Positions 1 through 5,326 are shown, numbered from the stretch's first letter. The stretch is 5,951 nt of DNA from an uncultured bacterium (GCA_905216045.1 CAJMSL010000119.1:1-5951), one strand, 5' to 3'. Numbers and translations are program-made. Notes: generated from the letters alone by a model not told the origin.

Positions 1-796
1 CCAACGTTCCCTCACAGATTGTGCGGTCCATGAACCTCAGCGACCCCGCCATGCCCTTCTGAGTTCCCGCATGGACAGCCACGTCAATGAAGAGCTTGGG
101 ATAGAACTGCTGAGGGTAGGTGCCCACAACTAGGAGTCCAGCCTTGGTGACATTGCCCTGGGAATCAAGGATATTTAGGCGCTCCAGCTTCGTTTGTTTG
201 TCCGGCGCGCCGCGCATTGCCCGGGGCGTCAACGAGAAAGCCCGATCTATCGTACGGTCGACCAGCGTCTCGTCGAGATTGTCCGCGCCCGCACCCGCCA
301 CCGCGTCCCGATCGCTCGGAGTCGCTCGACCGTATGACGCCAATGCGAGCACCTCGGTCGATGAAAGCGGCACATCTTTGTCATCGATGCGCTTGTAGCT
401 GCCGCCCTGGGCGCCCCGCTCTATGACATAGCAGGGCTTGCTCGACGGATCGAGCTCCTCAATCGTAATGACGAGAACGATGACGTCCTGAAGCTCCACT
501 CGCTCGATCGTGTATTTAGGCGGATTGGCCAGCTTTCCTCGACCGCCCGCATCACCCATGCCTGACACAAATTGGTTGAGCACTTTCTCGGTCTCGAAGT
601 TCTCAACCGGGACAAAACCTGCGCGCTCACTCACTCCGAGCACGATGATTCCGCCGGCAGTGTTCGCGAATGCGCTCACCGTTTCCCACACATCGCGGGA
701 AAGCGTCGTGGCGCTCTCCTTCACTTCGACGTTAAGATCATCCGAGCCCATACGCCTTAAAGACTCAAGCAGACCGGTCAGCTCGTTTTCGTTCAT
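1..796 (-). CDS. Schlafen/AlbA_2-domain putative ATP-binding transcriptional regulator (C-terminus outside window)
   Basis: Reading the minus strand from the ATG at 796-794 gives 265 uninterrupted codons to the window edge, so the gene is partial only because the window ends. Residues about 12-150 resemble an AlbA_2 (Schlafen AlbA) domain: VEVKES at 23-28 fits the family E-x-K element, AFANTAGGIIVLGV at 42-55 is the hallmark glycine segment, and SYKRIDDKDVPLSSTEV at about 133-149 matches the end of the domain. Residues about 205-240 (ERLNIL, then VTKAGLLVVG and PQQFYPKLFIDVA) match the downstream part of COG2865-type proteins, which usually continue into an ATPase-like and winged-helix region. 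In this family the AlbA_2 domain is thought to bind nucleic acid, and many members are annotated as ATP-binding regulators or RecG-like proteins; the true role is mostly unknown. The start is supported by a ribosome binding site 7 nt upstream. The repeat-rich leader suggests regulated, possibly self-regulated, expression, which is inference. No frameshift is visible. Confidence 0.85.
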   Translation of the reverse strand, partial: MNENELTGLLESLRRMGSDDLNVEVKESATTLSRDVWETVSAFANTAGGIIVLGVSERAGFVPVENFETEKVLNQFVSGMGDAGGRGKLANPPKYTIERVELQDVIVLVITIEELDPSSKPCYVIERGAQGGSYKRIDDKDVPLSSTEVLALASYGRATPSDRDAVAGAGADNLDETLVDRTIDRAFSLTPRAMRGAPDKQTKLERLNILDSQGNVTKAGLLVVGTYPQQFYPKLFIDVAVHAGTQKGMAGSLRFMDRTICEGTL

Positions 797-803
797 CTGC
801 ACG

Positions 804-809
804 TCCTTT
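804..809 (-). promoter_or_regulatory. Ribosome binding site of the AlbA_2 gene
   Basis: Minus-strand AAAGGA lies 7 nt before the ATG at 796. It is the only good Shine-Dalgarno sequence near the 5' end of this frame and decides the start. Confidence 0.75.
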
Positions 810-873
810 CGCTCGGTCCTGCGGAGAATGCCGCGGATAGATTTCCCTCGTCTCTCAGTTATCTCTCGAAATT

Positions 874-929
874 ATCTCTCATCTATCTCTCTATCTCTCG
901 GCTTAGAGATAGAGAGATAGATGAGAGAT
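874..929. repeat. Perfect 25-bp inverted repeat with 6-nt loop (leader hairpin of the AlbA_2 gene)
   Basis: Left arm 874-898 and right arm 905-929 are exact reverse complements, separated by CGGCTT. One arm is almost all pyrimidine and the other almost all purine, built from iterated TATCTCTC. It falls in the predicted 5' leader of the minus-strand AlbA_2 gene. No T-run follows on either strand, so it is not a standard intrinsic terminator. It could act as a DNA operator (paired sites) or as a long RNA hairpin controlling the leader. Confidence 0.9.
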
Positions 930-951
930 GGAATGTCTACCATTTGCTTCA

Positions 952-979
952 TTTATACATATTTTTGCTGGTAGAACAA
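952..979 (-). promoter_or_regulatory. Candidate promoter of the AlbA_2 gene
   Basis: Read on the minus strand, TTGTTC (979-974) is followed after 16 nt by TATAAA (957-952). The -10 is good and the -35 is weak. Transcription would begin near 945, giving a leader of about 150 nt that contains the long inverted repeat at 874-929. Confidence 0.4.
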
Positions 980-980
980 T

Positions 981-999
981 TGGTATTGAGACAATACCA
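981..999. promoter_or_regulatory. Operator-like dyad TGGTATTG-AGA-CAATACCA
   Basis: Perfect 8-bp arms around a 3-nt centre lie directly upstream of the candidate -35 of the AlbA_2 promoter. Further half-site-like copies, CTACCA at 937-942 and TGGTAG at 969-974, lie on either side of the -10/-35. Size and symmetry are typical of a dimeric helix-turn-helix repressor site. The cognate regulator is not identified. Confidence 0.5.
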
Positions 1000-1104
1000 T
1001 GATTGCCTGTCTCTTTGCTGCTCAGTTATCTCTCATATTTTTCTCTCATCTTCCTGTCATCTCTCATATTAGAGACGAATGAGGGACGAGAGATACGCGA
1101 GTGA

Positions 1105-1287
1105 TGGACGAGCGAGGATTTTCGGACGGTCGGATATCGAGAGTGGATATTTGGACGGTTTTTGGGGCTTTTGCGGCAAATTCCGTCCAAATATCCACTC
1201 TCGTTCGATAGGTATCCGGAAATCCTCGCTCGTCCGTCCGAATATCCACTCTCGTTTGGCGAGTGTCCAATTTTCCACGCTCGTGCG
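1105..1287. repeat. Array of six 22-nt units forming three 51-bp modules (one inverted, two tandem)
   Basis: Plus-orientation units begin at 1186, 1215, 1237 and 1266; minus-orientation units occupy 1134-1155 and 1105-1126. All six share TCC-N5-TCC-N-C-N-CTCG. Units are paired with a 7-nt spacer (1127-1133, 1208-1214, 1259-1265), making a 51-bp module. Two modules lie directly head to tail at 1186-1287 with no gap between them, and the inverted module at 1105-1155 lies 30 nt upstream. A degenerate seventh unit matching only in its 3' half may sit at 1083-1104 at the same 22-nt period. Function is unknown. It could be a multi-site operator, an extragenic palindromic repeat family or a mobile-repeat remnant. 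Confidence 0.8.
1138..1203. repeat. Perfect 21-bp inverted repeat inside the unit array
   Basis: Arms 1138-1158 and 1183-1203 are exact reverse complements around a 24-nt centre. A second pair further out, 1106-1126 with 1215-1235, matches at 20 of 21 positions. Together they could form a two-stem cruciform or RNA structure of about 130 nt. The left arm 1138-1158 can pair almost as well with 1234-1254 (20 of 21), so two alternative structures are possible. Confidence 0.85.
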
Positions 1288-1361
1288 GCGGGCACGCGAG
1301 CCCTTCGCCCAATCCGCTGGCATCGTCTCCAGTTCGCCGCAGGGTCGCGGCCCCATATGGG

Positions 1362-1367
1362 TATACT
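1362..1367 (+). promoter_or_regulatory. Candidate -10 element of the M16C peptidase gene
   Basis: TATACT matches the -10 consensus at five of six positions and would start transcription about 45 nt before the ATG. No clear -35 is found at 16-18 nt upstream. A short GC hairpin (1388-1393 with 1398-1403, loop CGCT) lies in the leader just before the ribosome binding site. Confidence 0.4.
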
Positions 1368-1405
1368 CTCGAGGATTCGACTCGATTCGCCCCCGCTGGG
1401 GCGTC

Positions 1406-1412
1406 AAAGGAG
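1406..1412 (+). promoter_or_regulatory. Ribosome binding site fixing the peptidase start
   Basis: AAAGGAG is followed by a 7-nt spacer and the ATG at 1420. The same frame stays open back to 1162, but that upstream start has no such site and would translate the repeat array. Confidence 0.85.
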
Positions 1413-1419
1413 ACTGCAT

Positions 1420-4400
1420 ATGCCCACCACCTCAACCGACCCGCGCGCCGCAGCCGCTGCACTGCTGGTGCCCGGCACTACCTGCCACGGCTTTGCCGTC
1501 GCGCGCCGCGAGACCGTGCCCGAGCTCGACTCGGACGCTTACGTGCTGCGACACACTGCCTCGGGCGCTCGTCTGCTGTACCTGGCGTGCGACGACGAAA
1601 ACAAGGCCTTTGCCATTGGCTTTAAGACGCCGCCGGCCGATTCCACCGGCGTGTTCCATATTCTTGAGCACTCGGTGCTGTGCGGATCGGCCAAGTTTCC
1701 CGTCAAGGAGCCGTTTGTCGACCTGATCAAGAGCTCCATGCAGACGTTCCTCAACGCCATGACCTACCCCGACAAGACCATCTACCCCGTTGCCACCACC
1801 AACGAGCAGGATCTGTACAACCTGATGGACGTGTACCTGGACGCGGTGTTCAACCCGGCCATCTATACCAAGCCCACCATTTTTGAGCAGGAGGGCTGGC
1901 ACTACGAGCTGGACCTGCCGGAGGGCGTCGAGGGCGAGGACGGCGACAGCTCCGCGAGCCTGCGCGAGGGCACGCTGCGCTATAACGGCGTGGTGTTCAA
2001 CGAGATGAAGGGCGCGCTGTCCGACCCCATGAGTGTGCTGGACGATGCCGTCAACGCCGCGCTCTATCCCGACACCGCCTATGCACACGAGAGTGGCGGC
2101 GACCCGCGCGCGATTCCCGCGCTCACCTACGAGCAGTTCCTGGACACGCACGCGCGCCACTACAACCCCTCCAACTCCTACATCACGCTCTACGGCGACT
2201 TGGACGTGGACCGCGCGCTGGCCTTTTTGGACGAGCGCTATCTGTCGCAGCCGAGTGCCGCGAGCCGCCGCATGGACGCAGCCGTCGCCGCCGGCGAGGA
2301 CCCGTCCACGCTGGCACCCAATCCGCTGGGCGTGCAGGCGCCCGTGACCTGCGAGTATAAGCGCGTCGAGATGGACACCACGCCCGAGAACGCCCTGGTT
2401 GGCCTGGGCCTTGTGCTGGGCAGCGCGCTCGACCGCAAGCGCACGATCGCCGCGGATATCCTGTTCGAGGCGCTGCTGGGCTCCAACGAAGCGCCGGTTA
2501 AGAAGGCCATTCTGGCCGCCGGCCTGGGCGGCAACGTGGTGAGCTACACCGCGGCCGAGAGCCTGCAGCCCTACGAGCTCATCATGCTGCAAAACGCACA
2601 GCCCGGCGTGGCGCGCGAGCTGCGCCGCGTGTTCCAGGACGCCTGCCGCGGCTTGTGCGAACACGGCGTTCCGCGCGAGCGCCTGGAGGCCATCATCAGC
2701 AGCAACGAATACGACCTGCGCCAGCGCGACTACGGTATCGCCGACGGCGTGGCCATTGCGTGCGACGCGCTGAGCACCTGGCTCTACGATGACGACGCCG
2801 CGACGCTGGCGCTCAAGTACGGCCCGGTGTACGAGGAGCTGCGTGGCGAGCTGGACGGCAGCTATTTTGAGGACCTGCTGCGCGAGCTGGTGCTGGACAA
2901 CGACCATATGGCACTGGTCGAGCTGGTGCCGGTGGACGCCGCCGAGGGTTCGGAGGGTACCGAGGCCGCCGAGCTGGCAGCCAAGCGCGATGCCATGACC
3001 GATGCCGAGCTGGCCGACGTGGTCGAGCGCACGGCCGCGCTGCGTGCCGCGCAGGAGGCGGAAGACACGCCCGAGGCCAAGGCCACGCTGCCGCGCCTGC
3101 GCGTGTCCGACATTGGCGAGGCGCGCCCCGAGCCGCCACTGATCGTGGACACGACCGCGCCCATCCCCTGCCTACGCCACGGCATCCCCGCCAACCGTTT
3201 GGCCTACGCCATGCAGTATTTCGACCTGAGCTGCGTCGCGTTTGAGGACCTGCCCTATGTGACGCTACTCTGCCGCCTGCTCAAACAGCTGCCCACGAGC
3301 GAGCACTCGGCCGAGGAGCTCGACAACTTGCTCGCCGGCAAGCTGGGCTTTTTGAGCTTTACGACCGAGGTCATGACCCAGCCCGACGTGGACGGCGTGC
3401 GCCCTTATCTGCTGGTGAGCGCGGGCGCCCTGTCCGAGAAGATCGATGCGCTGGCGAGTCTGCCGCGCGAGGTGTGGTCGAGCACGCTATTGCTCGACGC
3501 CGACCCCGACCGCGTGCGCGACGTGCTCACGCAGATTCGCATTGGGCTTGAGCAGGGCTTTATCAACAACGGTCACTCGGCGGCGCTCGGTCGCGCGATG
3601 AGCTACAGCTCGCCTTCGGCCGTGGTGCGCGAGCAGCTTTCGGGCGTGGATTTCTACCTGTTCCTGCGCGATCTGCTCGAGCACTTTGACGAGCGACTGG
3701 ACAGCCTGTGCGCCAAGCTTGCCGAGCTGGCAGGCCGCATCTTTGTGGCCGATGGCTGCCTGGCGAGCTTTACCGGCAGCGACGAGGACTTTAACGCATA
3801 CTGGGCCGCCGCGGGCGACCTGGAGCTGGGCGCTGGCGACGGCGCCGATGCCGGCCGCAACGCGCTCGTGGTGCCGACGCCGTGCGACCGCCACGAGGCC
3901 TTTGTCATCCCCAGCGACATCTGTTTTGCGGCAAGCGCGTGCGACCCGCGTCGCTTGGGCATCGACGTGACGGGCGCCTGGGCGGTTGCCGCCAACGCGC
4001 TCTCCTACGACTATCTGTGGAACGAGATCCGCGTTAAGGGCGGCGCGTACGGCTGCGGATTCCGCGCGGCCGGCGAGCGTCAGGCGGCGTTCTACACCTA
4101 CCGCGACCCGGCAATCGACCCCTCGATTGAGCGCGTGGCGCGCGCGGGCGAATGGCTCGGCAGCTTTGATCCCGACGAGGCCGCCTTTGAGGGCTTTATC
4201 GTGAGCTGCGTGAGCGGCATGGACGCGCCGGTGAAGCCGTACGCGCTCACCAAGCGCCGCAACACGACCTACCTGGCCGGGCTCGATCCGCATGCGCGCG
4301 AGGAGCGCCGCGCCCAGATGCTCGCCGCCACGCCCGGTGAGCTTCGCTCGCTCGGCGCCGACGTAACGCGCATCGCAGCCGAGTCACCCACCTGCGTCTT

Positions 4401-4464
4401 TGGCGGCCGCGACGTCATCGCCAAGAGCAACGCCGGCTTCAACGTCATCGACCTGCTGGGCTAA
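1420..4464 (+). CDS. M16C-family zinc metallopeptidase (insulinase family, presequence protease/PreP-like)
   Basis: This 1014-residue protein has the length and layout of a full M16C peptidase, in which two M16 halves joined by a hinge form a closed chamber that degrades peptides and unfolded segments. The inverted zinc motif HILEH is at 80-84 (H80 and H84 metal ligands, E83 catalytic base), inside FHILEHSVLCGS. The third ligand is probably E195 in VVFNEMKGALSDP. A charged helical hinge at about 505-556 leads into LPRLRVSDI at 557-565, typical of the M16C-associated domain. In the C-terminal half, LWNEIRVKGGAYG carries R871 and Y877, the Arg/Tyr pair used in this superfamily to bind the substrate. 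There is no signal peptide or membrane segment, so a cytosolic role in peptide turnover is likely. An acidic stretch at about 168-178 between the zinc motif and E195 lengthens the usual spacing slightly. The gene appears monocistronic: divergent from the AlbA_2 gene and followed by a hairpin. All catalytic residues are present; the physiological substrate is unknown. Confidence 0.95.
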   Translation: MPTTSTDPRAAAAALLVPGTTCHGFAVARRETVPELDSDAYVLRHTASGARLLYLACDDENKAFAIGFKTPPADSTGVFHILEHSVLCGSAKFPVKEPFVDLIKSSMQTFLNAMTYPDKTIYPVATTNEQDLYNLMDVYLDAVFNPAIYTKPTIFEQEGWHYELDLPEGVEGEDGDSSASLREGTLRYNGVVFNEMKGALSDPMSVLDDAVNAALYPDTAYAHESGGDPRAIPALTYEQFLDTHARHYNPSNSYITLYGDLDVDRALAFLDERYLSQPSAASRRMDAAVAAGEDPSTLAPNPLGVQAPVTCEYKRVEMDTTPENALVGLGLVLGSALDRKRTIAADILFEALLGSNEAPVKKAILAAGLGGNVVSYTAAESLQPYELIMLQNAQPGVARELRRVFQDACRGLCEHGVPRERLEAIISSNEYDLRQRDYGIADGVAIACDALSTWLYDDDAATLALKYGPVYEELRGELDGSYFEDLLRELVLDNDHMALVELVPVDAAEGSEGTEAAELAAKRDAMTDAELADVVERTAALRAAQEAEDTPEAKATLPRLRVSDIGEARPEPPLIVDTTAPIPCLRHGIPANRLAYAMQYFDLSCVAFEDLPYVTLLCRLLKQLPTSEHSAEELDNLLAGKLGFLSFTTEVMTQPDVDGVRPYLLVSAGALSEKIDALASLPREVWSSTLLLDADPDRVRDVLTQIRIGLEQGFINNGHSAALGRAMSYSSPSAVVREQLSGVDFYLFLRDLLEHFDERLDSLCAKLAELAGRIFVADGCLASFTGSDEDFNAYWAAAGDLELGAGDGADAGRNALVVPTPCDRHEAFVIPSDICFAASACDPRRLGIDVTGAWAVAANALSYDYLWNEIRVKGGAYGCGFRAAGERQAAFYTYRDPAIDPSIERVARAGEWLGSFDPDEAAFEGFIVSCVSGMDAPVKPYALTKRRNTTYLAGLDPHAREERRAQMLAATPGELRSLGADVTRIAAESPTCVFGGRDVIAKSNAGFNVIDLLG

Positions 4465-4478
4465 GGCACGGCAAGCAA

Positions 4479-4523
4479 AACTACCACGAAGGGCGCAGTT
4501 CACAGGCGCCCTTCGTGGTAGTT
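4479..4523 (+). terminator. Strong hairpin after the peptidase gene, likely terminator
   Basis: Perfect 18-bp arms (4479-4496 and 4506-4523) surround a 9-nt loop, 14 nt after the stop codon. On the plus strand no U-run follows. On the minus strand the stem is followed by TTTTGCTT, so it is a better intrinsic terminator for leftward transcripts and may work in both directions. Its right arm ends next to the hicAB promoter repeats. Confidence 0.65.
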
Positions 4524-4557
4524 CGAACACTTGTTCTATACGCACACATGTTCTATA
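4524..4557. promoter_or_regulatory. Tandem 17-bp repeats resembling LexA (SOS) boxes
   Basis: CGAACACTTGTTCTATA (4524-4540) and CGCACACATGTTCTATA (4541-4557) are directly adjacent and match at 15 of 17 positions. The first contains the dyad GAACA-CT-TGTTC, close to the Gram-positive LexA consensus CGAAC-N4-GTTCG; the second is a weaker version (CGCAC-N4-GTTCT). They cover the -35 and spacer of the hicAB P1 promoter, where a repressor would block it. LexA is the inferred binder; another dimeric repressor is possible. Confidence 0.5.
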
Positions 4558-4559
4558 GT
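4531..4559 (+). promoter_or_regulatory. Candidate hicAB promoter P1
   Basis: TTGTTC (4531-4536), a 17-nt spacer and TATAGT (4554-4559): a strong -10, a weak -35 and ideal spacing. It overlaps the tandem LexA-like repeats. Confidence 0.5.
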
Positions 4560-4567
4560 AGAGGTGC

Positions 4568-4596
4568 TTGCATCGAACTGAAATTGCAACTAGAAT
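4568..4596 (+). promoter_or_regulatory. Candidate second hicAB promoter P2
   Basis: TTGCAT (4568-4573), a 17-nt spacer and TAGAAT (4591-4596). It overlaps the dyad at 4585-4605, so a protein bound there would block it. E. coli hicAB is also known to have two promoters, one of them under HicB control; the parallel here is inference. Confidence 0.35.
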
Positions 4597-4605
4597 ATAG
4601 TTGCA
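4585..4605. promoter_or_regulatory. Dyad TGCAACTA-GAATA-TAGTTGCA, candidate HicB operator
   Basis: Perfect 8-bp arms around a 5-nt centre lie 14 nt before the hicA start and over the P2 -10. HicB antitoxins with a ribbon-helix-helix domain bind inverted repeats at their own promoter, and this is the best such site here. Confidence 0.5.
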
Positions 4606-4619
4606 GAATGTGAGGCGGG

Positions 4620-4883
4620 ATGACTCGATCCGATAAACTCATCGCCCAGCTGCTTAGCTGTCCTTCAACGTATAGATTTGCTGACTTTCTTAAAGTTATG
4701 GCTTCATATGGCTTTGAAATGGACAGCAAAGGCAAGACGTCCGGATCGCGCGTTCGCTTCTACAGGCCATCAGATGGCAGGATGTTCGTAATGCACGCGC
4801 CTCATCCATCTGACGAATTGACAGCGGGGACCATTCGAAACATCGTTCGCTTTCTGCAAGATGTCGGAGGTAGTCATGAGTAA
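4620..4883 (+). CDS. hicA: HicA-family toxin (type II toxin-antitoxin system), GSR subgroup
   Basis: This 87-residue protein fits HicA, a small double-stranded-RNA-binding-fold mRNA interferase that blocks translation until neutralised by HicB. The fold signature is GFEMDSKGKTSGSRVRF at 31-47, then VMHAPHP at 58-63 and a final helix ending NIVRFLQDVG. Classical HicA proteins carry a catalytic histidine in a GSHH/GSH-like element; here the matching position is R44 (GSR). The nearby H59 and H62 in MHAPHP are the only candidate replacements. I believe the GKTSGSRVRF form is a recurring HicA subgroup rather than a damaged copy, but that is from memory of the family. The start is ATG 4620 with a modest GAGG site 4 nt upstream. 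Base composition is clearly less GC-rich than the peptidase, suggesting acquisition. The next gene, hicB, overlaps by 8 nt. Confidence 0.85.
   Translation: MTRSDKLIAQLLSCPSTYRFADFLKVMASYGFEMDSKGKTSGSRVRFYRPSDGRMFVMHAPHPSDELTAGTIRNIVRFLQDVGGSHE
4866..4870 (+). promoter_or_regulatory. Ribosome binding site of hicB, inside hicA
   Basis: GGAGG with a 5-nt spacer before ATG 4876 decides the hicB start. An in-frame ATG at 4861 lies upstream of this site and lacks one of its own. Confidence 0.75.
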
Positions 4884-5205
4884 CGTTTTGGCATACAAGG
4901 GTTATTTCGCCCCGGTCGAGTTCGATGCCGAACAGCATGTGCTAACAGGTATGGTCGCCGGCATTAGGGACGCAATCGTATTTGAAGGCTCCACGGCTGA
5001 AGAAGTGGAGCAATGCTTCCACGACGCCGTCGACGATTACCTTGAGTTTTGCGCCGAGAAGGGCAAGGAACCCGAGCGGGCTTTTAAGGGCTCGTTCAAC
5101 GTAAGAACGGGCTCTGAGCTCCACAAGCAAGCAGCGCTGGCAGCGGCAAAGAAGGGTGAGTCACTCAATAAGTTTGTGACTGAAGCGATCGCTGCGGCGC
5201 TGTGA
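4876..5205 (+). CDS. hicB: HicB-family antitoxin with ribbon-helix-helix DNA-binding domain
   Basis: This 109-residue antitoxin binds and inhibits HicA and probably represses the operon. Residues 7-60 (YKGYFAPVEFDAEQHVLTGMV, then an EGSTAEEVEQCFHDAVDDYLEF helix) form the partially degraded RNase-H-like HicB fold. Residues about 69-108, with GSFNVRTGSELHKQAALAAA and ESLNKFVTEAI, are a typical Arc-type ribbon-helix-helix for DNA binding. The first codons overlap the end of hicA by 8 nt, so the two are translationally coupled in toxin-first order, as is usual for hicAB. The preferred DNA target is probably the dyad at 4585-4605. A strong hairpin 13 nt after the stop ends the operon. Confidence 0.92.
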   Translation: MSNVLAYKGYFAPVEFDAEQHVLTGMVAGIRDAIVFEGSTAEEVEQCFHDAVDDYLEFCAEKGKEPERAFKGSFNVRTGSELHKQAALAAAKKGESLNKFVTEAIAAAL

Positions 5206-5218
5206 AGCCAACGTCGAG

Positions 5219-5257
5219 TCGAAGCCGCCACACAGGGCGCCTTTGTGGCGGCTTCGA
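5219..5257 (+). terminator. Hairpin terminator of hicAB
   Basis: Arms 5219-5232 and 5244-5257 pair over 14 bp, followed inward by one mismatch and a further 3 bp (5234-5236 with 5240-5242) closed by a GCG loop. A short CGTTT follows. It separates hicB from the folate gene, which therefore needs its own promoter between 5258 and 5313; I find no convincing one. Confidence 0.7.
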
Positions 5258-5285
5258 CGTTTGCCCAGATAAAACCAGCCAAAAT

Positions 5286-5310
5286 AAGCCTGTCACTTTT
5301 TGGCAGGTTT
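5286..5310 (+). other. Small hairpin in the leader of the cyclo-ligase gene
   Basis: Positions 5286-5294 and 5302-5310 pair over 9 bp including two G-U pairs, around the loop ACTTTTT. It sits 3 nt before the ribosome binding site and could modulate translation or be incidental. It matches no riboswitch class I recognise. Confidence 0.35.
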
Positions 5311-5313
5311 GCT

Positions 5314-5321
5314 AGAGGAGG
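5314..5321 (+). promoter_or_regulatory. Ribosome binding site of the cyclo-ligase gene
   Basis: AGAGGAGG with a 5-nt spacer before ATG 5327. It decides against the in-frame TTG at 5300, which lies upstream of this site. Confidence 0.85.
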
Positions 5322-5326
5322 TTGGG

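Larger units (their letters stand above)
854..1070. repeat. Cluster of TATCTCTC / ATCTCTCAT motifs flanking the AlbA_2 promoter
   Basis: Exact TATCTCTC occurs at 860-867, 873-880, 884-891, 892-899 and 1027-1034, with an inverted copy at 912-919. CTCAGTTATCTCTC (14 nt) is repeated exactly at 854-867 and 1021-1034, and ATCTCTCATATT at 1028-1039 and 1059-1070. The motifs lie on both sides of the candidate minus-strand promoter at 952-979. That fits multiple sites for one DNA-binding protein, possibly with looping; the binder is unknown. Confidence 0.7.
797..1419. other. Divergent intergenic region, repeat-rich, no convincing gene
   Basis: This 623-base gap separates the minus-strand AlbA_2 gene from the plus-strand peptidase gene. 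Several open frames cross 1026-1462 on both strands. Their translations are translated copies of the DNA repeats (recurring ESGY.DG or RPNIHSR), they lack ribosome binding sites, and they overlap each other, so I do not call them genes. The left half (about 850-1075) is AT-rich and carries TATCTCTC-type motifs, a 25-bp inverted repeat and a candidate promoter. The middle (1105-1287) carries the 22-nt unit array. From 1288 to 1361 I see only GC-rich sequence with nothing I can name, and after that the peptidase promoter and leader. Confidence 0.75.

Noticed and set aside
510..920. 136-codon plus-strand open frame antisense to the AlbA_2 gene
   Set aside because: Serine-rich translation without a recognisable domain. 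The minus strand here carries a good AlbA_2 domain with a proper ribosome binding site.
1083..1287. Possible CRISPR array
   Set aside because: Units occur in both orientations, intervals are 22 or 29 nt rather than repeat-spacer periods of about 60-70, and the intervening 7-nt pieces are too short to be spacers.
1026..1295. 89-codon minus-strand open frame with repeated ESGY.DG peptide
   Set aside because: It is a translation of the DNA repeat array: the 51-bp module is a multiple of three, so all frames tend to remain open. It has no good ribosome binding site and overlaps other open frames.
1432..2907. 491-codon minus-strand open frame opposite the peptidase gene
   Set aside because: It is a shadow of GC-rich codons on the opposite strand. 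The translation is low-complexity with no family resemblance, whereas the plus strand encodes an intact M16C protein.
3487..4293. 268-codon minus-strand open frame opposite the peptidase C-terminus
   Set aside because: Same antisense shadow effect; it covers the conserved R871/Y877 region of the real gene and has no recognisable domain.
5258..5326. Folate-related riboswitch (THF type) before the cyclo-ligase gene
   Set aside because: The space after the hicAB terminator is about 70 nt with only one small hairpin. I could not recognise the conserved THF riboswitch core.
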